A stretch of DNA of 64,000 nt, taken from a virus. Under the pieces are notes generated by a model. The model was given only the letters and a program-made list of their open reading frames with translations. It did not search any database and had not been told where the DNA came from. This document shows, in pieces, positions 8,539 through 17,323 of this stretch (within the stretch, counting starts at the first letter, position 1; each line of letters begins with the position of its first letter). The DNA lies in the IMG/VR virus record IMGVR_UViG_3300042900_000549, positions 1-64,000 of that record. One strand, given 5' to 3'. The position numbers and the translations under genes were made by a program.

Positions 8539-9576
8539 ATGCGCGTAGCAATTTTAACAGACACCCACTGGTCTGCCAGAAAGTCTTCCAGATTATTTCA
8601 AGATTATTTTGAGCAATTCTATAAAAATGTGTTTTTCCCGACGCTGGAACAGTACGGGATTGATACAGTTATTCATATGGGTGATGCTTTTGATAGTCGT
8701 AAATCAATTGATTTTGCTGGACTTGATTGGACTCGTAAAGTTGTACTTGAACCACTTTCAAAATATAAGGTTCATCTAATTACTGGAAATCACGATGTTT
8801 ATTTTAAGAATTCTAATAAAGTAAATTCTCCTGAACTTTTACTTAAAGATTATGGGAATATAACAACTTACTCTGAACCAACTGAGGTTAATATTGGGGG
8901 TTTAAATATTCTTCTTCTTCCCTGGATTAATTCTGAAAATCAAGATAAATCATTTAAATTGATTAAGAATACTAAAGCAAAGGTTGTAATGGGGCACCTT
9001 GAACTTCAAGGATTTAGAGTAAATAAAAACTTAGTAATGAATGAACATGGATTGGAAGCAAATATTTTTTCAAACTTCGCAAAGGTATTTTCTGGTCATT
9101 ACCACACTCGTTCTGATAATGGAACTGTCTTCTATCTGGGTAATCCTTACGAGATATACTGGAATGATGTAAATGATCCTCGTGGATTTACTATTTTTGA
9201 TACTGAAACATTAGAACATTTTCATATAGATAACCCCTATCGTATGTTCTATAACATATATTATGAGGACACTCCATATCAGACATTTGATGTGAGGGAG
9301 TATGAGAATAAAATTGTTCGGGTAATTGTTCGTAAAAAAACAGATATTAAGCAATTTGAAAGATTTGTTGATAAACTTTATACTGCGAATATTAGTGAAA
9401 TTAAAATTGTTGAAAATTTTCAAATTATAAACTTGGAAGAGTTTGAGGCATTTGAATCTGAAGATACTTTTTCTATTCTCCAAAGATATGTGACTGAAAG
9501 TGAATGTGAACTGGATAAAACTACTATAATTAATATACTGGAAGAAGTATACAAAGAAGCATTAGAGATGGTATAA
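8539..9576 (+). CDS. 47: Recombination endonuclease subunit gp47 (Mre11-like)
   Basis: A 346-residue metallophosphatase that forms the Mre11/Rad50-type complex with gp46 and resects DNA ends. Motifs: ILTDTHWS (metal motif I), HMGDAFDSR (II), TGNHDVY (III), GHLELQ and SGHYHTR (IV-V). I place the start at ATG 8539 rather than the in-frame TTG at 8533, since the ATG gives MRVAILTDTHW; it lies 2 nt after the gp55 stop. The stop overlaps the next ATG by one base. Confidence 0.95.
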   Translation: MRVAILTDTHWSARKSSRLFQDYFEQFYKNVFFPTLEQYGIDTVIHMGDAFDSRKSIDFAGLDWTRKVVLEPLSKYKVHLITGNHDVYFKNSNKVNSPELLLKDYGNITTYSEPTEVNIGGLNILLLPWINSENQDKSFKLIKNTKAKVVMGHLELQGFRVNKNLVMNEHGLEANIFSNFAKVFSGHYHTRSDNGTVFYLGNPYEIYWNDVNDPRGFTIFDTETLEHFHIDNPYRMFYNIYYEDTPYQTFDVREYENKIVRVIVRKKTDIKQFERFVDKLYTANISEIKIVENFQIINLEEFEAFESEDTFSILQRYVTESECELDKTTIINILEEVYKEALEMV

Positions 9577-9851
9577 TGTATCTCATAACACTTGAAGGGA
9601 ACGAAGACGAAGGTGTCTATGCTGCCGTGGATGAGTTAGGTAATAATATTGTTTATATCTTTGAAGAAAGAGATGATGCTGTTAGATTTGCAATGTTATT
9701 AGAAGAAGATGATTATCCTAAAATGAGTGTAGTTGAAGTTGAAGAAAAAGTTGTTGTGAAATCATGTGAAATACGTGATTATGAGTATAGAATCTTCACT
9801 CCAAACGATATTGTAATTCCACCTCAACCAGAAAATACTGATTTTATTTAA
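9576..9851 (+). CDS. DUF3110-like protein between gp47 and gp46
   Basis: A 91-residue acidic protein. The segment NIVYIFEERDDAVRFAMLLEEDDYP matches the pattern of the cyanobacterial DUF3110 family (FEDEDDATRYAxLLEAQDFP-type). That family is widespread in cyanobacteria and plastids and has no known function. The gene overlaps the gp47 stop by one base (TAATG) and ends 2 nt before gp46, so it is co-translated with both recombination nuclease subunits. Confidence 0.75.
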   Translation: MYLITLEGNEDEGVYAAVDELGNNIVYIFEERDDAVRFAMLLEEDDYPKMSVVEVEEKVVVKSCEIRDYEYRIFTPNDIVIPPQPENTDFI

Positions 9852-9853
9852 AA

Positions 9854-11563
9854 ATGATTGATTTTGAAAAAATAAAGTTCAAAAACTTTTTAGGTGTTGG
9901 AAATCAATTTACTGAAATTGATTTTAAGAAATCTGCAACTACATTGATTATTGGTTCAAATGGTGCTGGAAAAACTACACTTTTGGATGCTCTTACTTTT
10001 GTTCTTTTTGGTAAGTCATTTCGTGGCATTAATAAACCACAATTAATTAATGCCACCAACGAACGTGATTGTGTCGTAGAAGTTGAATTTAAAATTGCAA
10101 CAACTGCATATAAAGTTCGCAGAGGAATTAAACCAAATATTTTTGAGATATATCGTAATGGATCCTTATTAGACCAAAGTTCTTCTGCGGTAGACCAACA
10201 AAAATGGTTTGAGCAATCAGTTCTTAAAATGAACTATAAGTCATTTACTCAAATTGTAATTATTGGTAGTAGTAACTTCGTTCCTTTTATGCAACTTTCC
10301 TCTACTCATCGTAGAGAAGTAATTGAAGATTTGCTTGATATTAAAATCTTCTCGTCTATGAATACCATTATTAAGGATAAAATTCGTCAAATTAAAGATG
10401 AGATCCGAACTCTAGATTTGAAGAAACAAACCCTCAAAGATAAAGTTGAAATGCAAAAAAACTTTATTGATGAACTTGAAAATCGTGGAAAAGAGAATAT
10501 CAAGCAGAGAAAAAGTAAAATCAATATTTTAATTGATGAAGTTGAAGTTTATATAAATGAAAACTCATTGCTTGATCAGAATATTTTTTCTCTGAATAAA
10601 AACCTCGAGGAAGTAAATGATGCTTCTATTAAATTAAAAAAACTCGGTAATCTTAAAGGTAAAATTTCACAAAAAGTATCAACTATTACTACTGAGTATA
10701 AATTTTTCAAAGAGAATACGGTATGCCCTACTTGCACTCAAGAAATTGGGGAAAAATTTAGGTTAAATAAGATTAGTGATGCTGAAAAAAAAGCAAAAGA
10801 ACTTCGTGATGGATATAGTGAACTTGAACAAGTAATTCAAGATGAGGAAGAACGAGAAAGACAATTTCTTATGCTTTCAAAAGAATTATCAAAACTATCA
10901 AATGAAATTTCCCAGAATAACACTCGCATCTCTAGTCATCAAAGACAAATTCGGGATTTTGAATCAGAAGTTCAAACAATTGCCGAACAACTTGAAAATA
11001 GAAATACTGAACATGAAAAACTAAAAGTATATATTGAAACTCTTAAAAATATTTTTGATGAACTATCTTCCAAAAAAGAGTTAGTTACTTATCACGATTT
11101 TACATATTCTCTTCTCAAAGATAGTGGAGTTAAGTCAAAGATTATTACAAAATATCTTCCATTAATTAATCAACAAATTAATCGTTATCTTCAGATGATG
11201 GATTTTTATATTAATTTTACTCTGGATGAAGAGTTTAATGAGAAGGTACAATCACCAATTTATGAAGACTTTTCTTATAATTCATTTAGTGAGGGTGAAA
11301 AGTCTAGGATAAATCTTGCGTTATTGTTTGCCTGGAGAGAAGTAGCAAAGTTAAAAAATTCCGTTTCTTGCAATCTTATTATTTTTGATGAAGTATTTGA
11401 TAGTTCATTAGATAGTTCGGGAACTGATGAATTTTTGAAAATTATTCGTTATGTGATTAGTGATGCTAATATATTTGTAATTTCTCATAAGAGTGGCTTG
11501 GAGGACAAATTTGAAAGTGTCATAAGAGTTGAGAAGAGAAAGAATTTTTCACATATACTCTAA
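9854..11563 (+). CDS. 46: Recombination endonuclease subunit gp46 (Rad50-like)
   Basis: A 569-residue SMC/Rad50-type ATPase partner of gp47. Walker A GSNGAGKT at 34-41; two long coiled coils flank a zinc hook CPTC at 291-294; C-terminal lobe has the signature SFSEGEKSRINLALL and Walker B LIIFDEVFD near 508-516. The arrangement is complete and typical in length. Confidence 0.96.
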   Translation: MIDFEKIKFKNFLGVGNQFTEIDFKKSATTLIIGSNGAGKTTLLDALTFVLFGKSFRGINKPQLINATNERDCVVEVEFKIATTAYKVRRGIKPNIFEIYRNGSLLDQSSSAVDQQKWFEQSVLKMNYKSFTQIVIIGSSNFVPFMQLSSTHRREVIEDLLDIKIFSSMNTIIKDKIRQIKDEIRTLDLKKQTLKDKVEMQKNFIDELENRGKENIKQRKSKINILIDEVEVYINENSLLDQNIFSLNKNLEEVNDASIKLKKLGNLKGKISQKVSTITTEYKFFKENTVCPTCTQEIGEKFRLNKISDAEKKAKELRDGYSELEQVIQDEEERERQFLMLSKELSKLSNEISQNNTRISSHQRQIRDFESEVQTIAEQLENRNTEHEKLKVYIETLKNIFDELSSKKELVTYHDFTYSLLKDSGVKSKIITKYLPLINQQINRYLQMMDFYINFTLDEEFNEKVQSPIYEDFSYNSFSEGEKSRINLALLFAWREVAKLKNSVSCNLIIFDEVFDSSLDSSGTDEFLKIIRYVISDANIFVISHKSGLEDKFESVIRVEKRKNFSHIL

Positions 11564-11585
11564 ATACTTCAAACCAGTAAGACCG

Positions 11586-11732
11586 ATGCAAGTTCCAAAC
11601 CGATTTCATCATTCCAAAAAGGATCAGAAGCGAAAACTGAAACCTCAAGCACTCCGACAAGCGAGAGAACGACTCGCCCAGTTCAAAAAGCGTCACAGTA
11701 CCTCCCCCAAAAAGGGAGGTTCTTTTGTATGA
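11586..11732 (+). CDS. Small, very basic protein after gp46
   Basis: A 48-residue protein beginning MQVPNRFHHSKKDQKR with about one third Lys and Arg. The frame is open from 11529 inside gp46, but the ATG at 11586 follows the gp46 stop and gives the compact form. The last residues (SPKKGGSFV) are encoded by the stem and T-run of a terminator, so gene end and terminator coincide. It may bind nucleic acid; no motif shows this. Confidence 0.65.
   Translation: MQVPNRFHHSKKDQKRKLKPQALRQARERLAQFKKRHSTSPKKGGSFV
11700..11726 (+). terminator. Intrinsic terminator overlapping the 3' end of a gene
   Basis: ACCTCCC (11700-11706), 7-nt loop, GGGAGGT (11714-11720), then TTCTTTTG. It is read as codons for the last residues of the preceding protein and ends the gp47-gp46 transcript. 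Confidence 0.85.
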
Positions 11733-11756
11733 TGAATTCAATTCAACAAAATTCAA

Positions 11757-13940
11757 ATGTCAGTCAATTTTGAAATTAAAGGAATGCTCGCTCGTCTTCT
11801 TGCAACAGAAGATCTGATTGTTGAACATAAGAAAGTTGATACCGCATGTTTTAATGTTCACACTCGGGTTCTTACTCTTCCTATGTGGGAGAAGGCAAGT
11901 AATGTAGTTTACGATATGCTTGTTGCTCATGAAGTATCACACGCACTTTATACTCCTGATGAGGATATGTCCCCTATGGGAGTACCTCACCAGTTCGTAA
12001 ATATCGTTGAGGATGCCCGTGTAGAGAAACTTGTTAAACGCCGCTATATGGGTCTCTCAAAGACCTTCTACGGTGCATATAAGGAGCTCCAAGAACAAGA
12101 TTTCTTTTCTCTTGATGATGAAGATGTTCCTACAATGAATCTTGCTGACCGCGTAAATTTATATTTTAAGGTTGGAAATTTTATTGACCTTGAGTTTAAT
12201 GAACCCGAACAAGAAATTGTAAATGAAATTGCAAATATCGAAACTTTTGATGATACAATCGTCGCTGCTAAAAAACTATACGAATATTGTAAGCAAGAGC
12301 AAGAAAATATAGAGTCAAAACTTCCTGAAATTAACGCTCACGAACAAAGCAATTCTGATGAAGGTACAGAACCCGATCAACAAACTGAAATGCTTAATGA
12401 TGGAGATCAGGAAGATGGCGCTGGTGAAAGTCAACCTCAAGAATCTCCTCTGCGAGAAGATTTGACTAATCCATCTTCACAAACAGGTGGAACTGCATCC
12501 TCTATTGGACAAGAGAAAGAAGATCCTACAGTGAAAACAATGGATTCTCTTCAAAAATCTATTGAGAGTCTTGTAAATCAAAGTGGTTATGAAAATAATT
12601 ATGTTGAGATTCCTTTACTAAATCTGGAAACAGTGATTGTAAGTAACAAAGAGATTCATTCTTATATTGAGGAGTTTTACCATGAAGAACAAAGATTTCA
12701 AGACGAAAAATTGGCAAAATATTCCCACATTACTCATCCTAATATTTTTGAAGAATGTGACTCTAGTTATCAAAAGTTCAAAAAGTCTGCTCAAAAAGAA
12801 GTCAATTATTTAGTGAAAGAGTTTGAGTGCAAAAAGGCAGCAGATTCTTATGCTAGAGCAACAACATCTCGCACCGGAGTATTGGATTGCTCTAAACTCC
12901 ATACCTATAAATTTAATGATGACATTTTTCGTAAGGTAACAACTCTGTCTGATGGAAAAAATCACGGATTGATTTTTATTCTTGACTGGAGTGGATCAAT
13001 GTCGTCGGTAATGTTGGACACTATCAAACAACTGTATAATTTGATTTGGTTTTGTAAGAAAGTATCAATTCCGTTTGAAGTTTATGCATTCACTGGTGAT
13101 TGGGCACAGGTTTCTTATGATAAAAATGGTAAACCAAGTTACCCTCAACCACACTACGAAAAAAAATCTGGAATGTTTAATGTAGATGAACGATTTAATC
13201 TACTCAACCTTCTGACGAGCAGTGTAAACGGAAAGACTCTGGAAGAGCATATGGTGAACCTGTGGCGGGTTGTTTCATCTCTTAGGGGATATACTGGGTT
13301 TTCCAATCCTCCCCGTCTAACGTTCTCTGGGACGCCTCTGAATGAGAGTATGATTTCTCTTCATGCAGTTATTCCTAATTTTCAAAAAAATAATAAAGTT
13401 CAAAAAGTTCAGTGTGTAGTTTTGACTGATGGTGAAGCACCAGTTCTTAATTATCACTTAGAAATTAAACGTTATGTTGATTCCGAACCTTATATGGGAA
13501 CTCGTAGACTCAATCCTTCAACTACTTTCATTCGTGATCGTAAGTTAGGAACAACTTATAAAATTGGCAATGAATCTTACCAGTTTACTGATGCTCTTCT
13601 TCAAAATCTCCGTGATTGGTTTTGTGATGTAAACTTTATTAGTATGCGAATTATGAATGGCCGAGATGCCGGAGAGATCATCAAGCGTTATTGTGGTTAT
13701 CGTGGTAATGAACACGATAAGGTAATGTCTGATTGGAAAAAAAATAAGAGTTTTACTATTACCAATAGTGCATATAATGGGTACTTTGGTATGTCTTCTA
13801 ATTCTCTGTCTCAAAATAGTGAGTTTGAAGTTTTGGATGACGCAACTAAAACTCAAATCAAATCTGCTTTTGTAAAATCCTTGAAAACAAAGAAACTGAA
13901 CAAGAAAATTCTTGGAGAATTTGTAGAACTTATTGCTTGA
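11757..13940 (+). CDS. HEXXH metallopeptidase-like and VWA-domain protein, CobT-like partner of CobS
   Basis: A 727-residue protein. Near the N-terminus AHEVSHALY gives an HEXXH zinc-binding motif at 58-62, with EDARVEKL further on as a likely third-ligand helix. A low-complexity acidic linker (about 195-260) follows. The C-terminal half is a von Willebrand A domain with the MIDAS motif DWSGS at 410-414 and a later VVLTDGEAP. HEXXH plus VWA resembles the CobT and MoxR-associated VWA proteins that work with AAA+ partners, and cobS lies two genes downstream. Whether it is an active peptidase is not known. Confidence 0.8.
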   Translation: MSVNFEIKGMLARLLATEDLIVEHKKVDTACFNVHTRVLTLPMWEKASNVVYDMLVAHEVSHALYTPDEDMSPMGVPHQFVNIVEDARVEKLVKRRYMGLSKTFYGAYKELQEQDFFSLDDEDVPTMNLADRVNLYFKVGNFIDLEFNEPEQEIVNEIANIETFDDTIVAAKKLYEYCKQEQENIESKLPEINAHEQSNSDEGTEPDQQTEMLNDGDQEDGAGESQPQESPLREDLTNPSSQTGGTASSIGQEKEDPTVKTMDSLQKSIESLVNQSGYENNYVEIPLLNLETVIVSNKEIHSYIEEFYHEEQRFQDEKLAKYSHITHPNIFEECDSSYQKFKKSAQKEVNYLVKEFECKKAADSYARATTSRTGVLDCSKLHTYKFNDDIFRKVTTLSDGKNHGLIFILDWSGSMSSVMLDTIKQLYNLIWFCKKVSIPFEVYAFTGDWAQVSYDKNGKPSYPQPHYEKKSGMFNVDERFNLLNLLTSSVNGKTLEEHMVNLWRVVSSLRGYTGFSNPPRLTFSGTPLNESMISLHAVIPNFQKNNKVQKVQCVVLTDGEAPVLNYHLEIKRYVDSEPYMGTRRLNPSTTFIRDRKLGTTYKIGNESYQFTDALLQNLRDWFCDVNFISMRIMNGRDAGEIIKRYCGYRGNEHDKVMSDWKKNKSFTITNSAYNGYFGMSSNSLSQNSEFEVLDDATKTQIKSAFVKSLKTKKLNKKILGEFVELIA

Positions 13941-13947
13941 TAAATAC
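13941..13947 (+). promoter_or_regulatory. Late promoter motif ATAAATA
   Basis: ATAAATA begins one base after the preceding stop codon and 16 nt before the capsid-targeted protein at 13964. Confidence 0.55.
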
Positions 13948-13963
13948 CTAAAAAGTTTATACA

Positions 13964-14401
13964 ATGAAAACTTTTAAGCAGTTCATTCAAATATCTGATC
14001 AAATTGCAGAAAAAATTGATGGTAAATCTGCAAAAGATCCAGGATATTCTCTTAAGGATTGGTTTAAGGGTGGTGGATGGGTTCAGACTGGTGGTAAATA
14101 CGATGGAAAACCTTGTGCAAAACAACCAGGACAAACTACAAAACCATATTGTAGAGACCCGGATGATCGTGTATCCCTAGATAAAGATGAAAGAGAAAAG
14201 AGAGCAAAGAAAAAACGCAGGGAAGATCCAAATCCAAATAGAACAGGATCTGCAAAAATTGTAACTCAAGAGGAAGTAGGTGAAAAAGATAATTGTTATA
14301 AAAAAGTAAAATCCCGTTATCGTGTTTGGCCTTCGGCCTATGCTTCAGGGGCTCTTGTAAAATGTCGTAAAGTTGGTGCCGATAATTGGGGCAATAAATG
14401 A
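13964..14401 (+). CDS. DUF5872-like protein with a capsid-targeting-like N-terminus
   Basis: A 145-residue basic protein. It begins MKTFKQFIQ, closely matching the MKTYQEFIAEA capsid-targeting peptide of T4 internal proteins, and has an (I/L)-X-E site (IAE/K, residues 14-16) where gp21 could cut. The C-terminus holds the block RYRVWPSAYASGALVKCRKVGA, typical of the DUF5872 family in phages and bacteria. Late promoter upstream. Likely packaged in the head and possibly injected; inference. Confidence 0.75.
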   Translation: MKTFKQFIQISDQIAEKIDGKSAKDPGYSLKDWFKGGGWVQTGGKYDGKPCAKQPGQTTKPYCRDPDDRVSLDKDEREKRAKKKRREDPNPNRTGSAKIVTQEEVGEKDNCYKKVKSRYRVWPSAYASGALVKCRKVGADNWGNK

Positions 14402-14454
14402 AAGACCAGTTGGTAAACTGACCACTGAGTGCGTAGTGAGCAGCATTTTTCTTA

Positions 14455-14460
14455 TATAAT
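14455..14460 (+). promoter_or_regulatory. Possible -10 box before cobS
   Basis: TATAAT lies 27 nt upstream of the cobS start in an 86-nt gap. There is no recognisable -35 box, so it would need an activator or be a weak promoter. Confidence 0.35.
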
Positions 14461-14487
14461 AACTTCAGTTGAAACAAAACATTCATC

Positions 14488-15612
14488 ATGTCTCGCACCA
14501 AAATGACTGACGATCAAATTGTCAATGCACTCAAAGAAACTTTTGGTTTAGAACTAACCTCTGCTGATATTAAAGGTTTTTGTGCTTCTAAAAATCTATC
14601 TTATCCCACAGTTACTCGCCGCCTAGAGCAATTTAAAACCAATCGTGGACGTTGGAACCTAGAAGTGACTCAACAAAAAGTTGAACAAATTGAGCGTTCT
14701 TACGCTAATATTACAGTTCTACCTGAGGTTCATCAAAACCTTATTCCAGATAAAGATGATACATTTGTCAAGTTTGGCAATTTTAGCGATATTAAACGTA
14801 TTATTCAATCCCGTATTTTTTATCCTACGTTCATTACGGGTCTTTCCGGTAATGGTAAAACGCTTAGTGTTGAACAAGCGTGTTCTCAACTCAACCGTGA
14901 ATTGATTCGTGTAAATGTTACAGTAGAAACTGATGAAGATGATCTTATTGGGGGTTTTCGCCTTGTTAATGGCGAAACAGTGTGGCACAATGGACCCGTC
15001 ATTGAAGCACTTGAACGTGGCGCAATCCTACTTCTCGATGAGATTGATCTTGCATCTAATAAAATCCTCTGTCTTCAGTCAGTTCTAGAAGGTAAAGGTG
15101 TCTTCCTGAAAAAGATTGGTCGTTTTGCGAAACCTGCCGTTGGGTTTAATGTGATTGCAACTGCTAACACTAAGGGTAAGGGTAGTGAGGATGGTAGATT
15201 CATCGGTACTAATATTTTGAATGAGGCTTTTCTAGAACGTTTCCCAGTGACTTTTGAGCAACAGTATCCTTCCACTTCTATTGAAGTTAAGATCCTTGAA
15301 GGTGTTGCATCTCAACTGAATGTGAAAGATTCTGATTTCTGTAAGAGGCTTGCTGATTGGGGTGATATTATTCGTAAGACATTCTACGATGGTGGAATTG
15401 ATGAAATCATCAGCACTCGTCGTCTAGTTCATATCATTCGTGCTTACAGTATCTTTGGTGATAAAGCAAAAGCGATTCAAGTATGTGTAAACCGATTTGA
15501 TGATGAGACCAAGACTGCCTTCTTGGAACTGTATGATAAGATTGATGCCGACTTTGTAATGCCTATTGAAGTTCATTGGACTGATGATCTTGACAACATC
15601 CCGCAATTCTGA
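14488..15612 (+). CDS. cobS: CobS-like AAA+ ATPase
   Basis: A 374-residue MoxR/CobS-type ATPase. Walker A GLSGNGKT at 118-125, Walker B LLLDEID at 181-187, sensor region VIATANTKGKG, and the DDLIGGFRLVNGETVWHNGP segment typical of CobS. In aerobic cobalamin synthesis CobS works with CobN and CobT to insert cobalt; cyanophages carry cobS without cobN. Here a HEXXH-VWA protein upstream is the more likely partner. The 3' end of the gene contains a promoter for the next gene. Confidence 0.9.
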   Translation: MSRTKMTDDQIVNALKETFGLELTSADIKGFCASKNLSYPTVTRRLEQFKTNRGRWNLEVTQQKVEQIERSYANITVLPEVHQNLIPDKDDTFVKFGNFSDIKRIIQSRIFYPTFITGLSGNGKTLSVEQACSQLNRELIRVNVTVETDEDDLIGGFRLVNGETVWHNGPVIEALERGAILLLDEIDLASNKILCLQSVLEGKGVFLKKIGRFAKPAVGFNVIATANTKGKGSEDGRFIGTNILNEAFLERFPVTFEQQYPSTSIEVKILEGVASQLNVKDSDFCKRLADWGDIIRKTFYDGGIDEIISTRRLVHIIRAYSIFGDKAKAIQVCVNRFDDETKTAFLELYDKIDADFVMPIEVHWTDDLDNIPQF

Positions 15613-15618
15613 TATAAT
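15590..15618 (+). promoter_or_regulatory. Perfect-consensus early promoter inside the end of cobS
   Basis: TTGACA (15590-15595), 17-nt spacer, TATAAT (15613-15618). The -35 box encodes residues near the cobS C-terminus and the -10 box spans the stop codon. Predicted start of transcription is near 15625. Confidence 0.85.
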
Positions 15619-15654
15619 GAGGGGTAGGTAAAACTATGACCTTCCCCTCATTAT
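15614..15654 (+). promoter_or_regulatory. 11-bp inverted repeat covering a -10 box and a start codon
   Basis: ATAATGAGGGG (15614-15624) and CCCCTCATTAT (15644-15654) are perfectly complementary with a 19-nt loop. The left arm overlaps the -10 box; the right arm reaches the ATG at 15653. RNA started at the local promoter would lack the left arm, while read-through RNA from cobS would form the hairpin. Confidence 0.8.
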
Positions 15655-16099
15655 GGATGATCAAATTAAAATAGACAACGACTGGAGACCAATGCCAAAT
15701 ATAGTTGAATCCGCTATGTCTATTAACGAACATAGTGGGTACTTTGACCTTACAAAAACTTCTTTTACTATGACTGATAAAACAAATCATCTTTGGAAAT
15801 ATAACGAAGATAAAATTTTGAAAGAAATTCAGGATTATGTGACCAGCACCTATCACGGACATTATTGTGGCGATAGTGATGGTTATGCTGATATTCAGAC
15901 TATTGATCTGATGGCAGCAAAGAAACTGGCAGCAGGTTTCTGTCAGGCAAACATCCTCAAATATGGTTCTCGTTATGGAGACAAGGATGGACGCAATAAG
16001 CGTGACTTGATGAAGGTCATTCACTATGCTATGCTACTTCTCCACTTTGACGGGCATTATACTCGTAAAGATAATGGACTTACTGAATTCACACGCTGA
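15653..16099 (+). CDS. DUF3310-like protein
   Basis: A 148-residue protein whose C-terminal half (TIDLMAAKKLAAGFCQANILKYGSRYGDKDGRNKRDLMKVIHYAMLL) follows the DUF3310/SaV pattern found in phage nucleotide-kinase-type proteins: TID, N/ILKY-SR, K-G, DL-K-I-Y. The ATG at 15653 lies in a hairpin and lacks a ribosome site; ATG 15692 is preceded by TGGAG and is an alternative start. Function unknown. Confidence 0.65.
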   Translation: MDDQIKIDNDWRPMPNIVESAMSINEHSGYFDLTKTSFTMTDKTNHLWKYNEDKILKEIQDYVTSTYHGHYCGDSDGYADIQTIDLMAAKKLAAGFCQANILKYGSRYGDKDGRNKRDLMKVIHYAMLLLHFDGHYTRKDNGLTEFTR

Positions 16100-16108
16100 T
16101 TAATTATT

Positions 16109-16774
16109 ATGAAACTATCTGACAATACTATTTCTATTCTCAAAAACTTTTCTGGAATCAACCAGTCACTTCTGTTCAAGCAAGGCAATACACTAAAAAC
16201 AATTAGTGTGATGAAAAATATTCTTGCAGAAGCAACTATTGAGGAGGATTTTCCTAAAGATTTCGGTATCTATGATCTCAATCAATTTCTAAATGGTCTT
16301 TCTATTCATAAGAATGCTGAACTTGACTTTGGGAACGATAACTATATTGTGATTCGTGAGGGTAAATCACGATCCAAGTATTTTTTTGCTGACCCTAGCG
16401 TGATTATTACTCCTCCTGATAAGTCAATTAATCTTCCTAGTCAAGATGTCTGCTTTCTTCTAGATACCAAAGAACTAGATCGCCTACTCAAAGCGGCTGC
16501 AGTGTATCAACTTCCAGATTTTTCCGTAGTAGGAGAAGCGGGTGTTGTGAAACTAGTTGTTCGTGATAAGAAGAATGACACTTCAAATGATTTTTCTGTA
16601 GTTGTAGGAGAGACTGATGATGTATTCACCTTCAACTTTAAAGTAGAAAATCTTAGAATTCTACCAGGGAATTATGATGTGGTGATCTCTCAAAAACTTC
16701 TCGCACAGTTTAAAAATACAAATATTGATGTATCTTATTGGGTTGCTCTAGAACCTGATAGTACTTTTGGTTGA
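16109..16774 (+). CDS. 45: Sliding clamp gp45
   Basis: A 221-residue homotrimeric DNA polymerase processivity clamp, close to T4 gp45 (228). Recognised by MKLSDNTISILKNFSGINQSLLF, KDFGIYDLNQFLNGLS and the two-domain beta/alpha repeat. In T4 it also activates late transcription with gp33 and gp55. It begins the gp45-44-62-regA-43 replication block. Confidence 0.93.
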   Translation: MKLSDNTISILKNFSGINQSLLFKQGNTLKTISVMKNILAEATIEEDFPKDFGIYDLNQFLNGLSIHKNAELDFGNDNYIVIREGKSRSKYFFADPSVIITPPDKSINLPSQDVCFLLDTKELDRLLKAAAVYQLPDFSVVGEAGVVKLVVRDKKNDTSNDFSVVVGETDDVFTFNFKVENLRILPGNYDVVISQKLLAQFKNTNIDVSYWVALEPDSTFG

Positions 16775-16792
16775 TAACATTATTACTTTATT

Positions 16793-17323
16793 ATGAATAT
16801 TTTTGCAGTGGATTCACATCCACAACTAGCTGCACAACAACTTCCAGACCGCCACATTTGCAAGATGAGTCTTGAAATGTGTCAAATGGTTTCTATTATT
16901 TACTCTAATTGGTATCATAATTGGGGGGAAGTCTATAAAGCAGATGGAACTCCTTATAAAACTGAAAAAGGTGCCTTTAGGAACCATCCTTGTACTATTT
17001 GGTTGAGTGAATCCTATGAAAACCTTGCCTGGGGAATCTCCCACGGACTTGCTCTTACTGCAGAATATAATTTTCGCTACGGAAAAATACATTCTTGCGC
17101 CAAAACTTTGTTTGAAGCAAAAAAACTCTTTCACAAAAAAGTTGGAAAATCAATTGTAATGCATCGTATGGTCAGTGACTTTGCTCGTGCAATGCCAGAT
17201 GATTTGAAGTATAATAATACTATTGATACGATTACCGCATATCAAAGGTATGTTGCAACCAAACCTTGGGTGAAAGACAACTACCTTCGTACTCCTGAAA
17301 GAAAACCTAATTGGGTAAATTAA
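16793..17323 (+). CDS. Conserved phage protein in the clamp-loader operon, function unassigned
   Basis: A 176-residue protein beginning NIFAVDSHPQLAAQQLPDRHICKM, with NHPCTIWLSES, LALTAEYNFRYGK and a Pro-rich end. This pattern (NIFVLD-DPxxAA..CDKHVVKM..NHPCTxW) recurs in many tailed phages. Some databases link it loosely to pyrimidine-dimer glycosylases, which I cannot confirm by reading. Location between gp45 and gp44 suggests a DNA metabolism role. Confidence 0.7.
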   Translation: MNIFAVDSHPQLAAQQLPDRHICKMSLEMCQMVSIIYSNWYHNWGEVYKADGTPYKTEKGAFRNHPCTIWLSESYENLAWGISHGLALTAEYNFRYGKIHSCAKTLFEAKKLFHKKVGKSIVMHRMVSDFARAMPDDLKYNNTIDTITAYQRYVATKPWVKDNYLRTPERKPNWVN

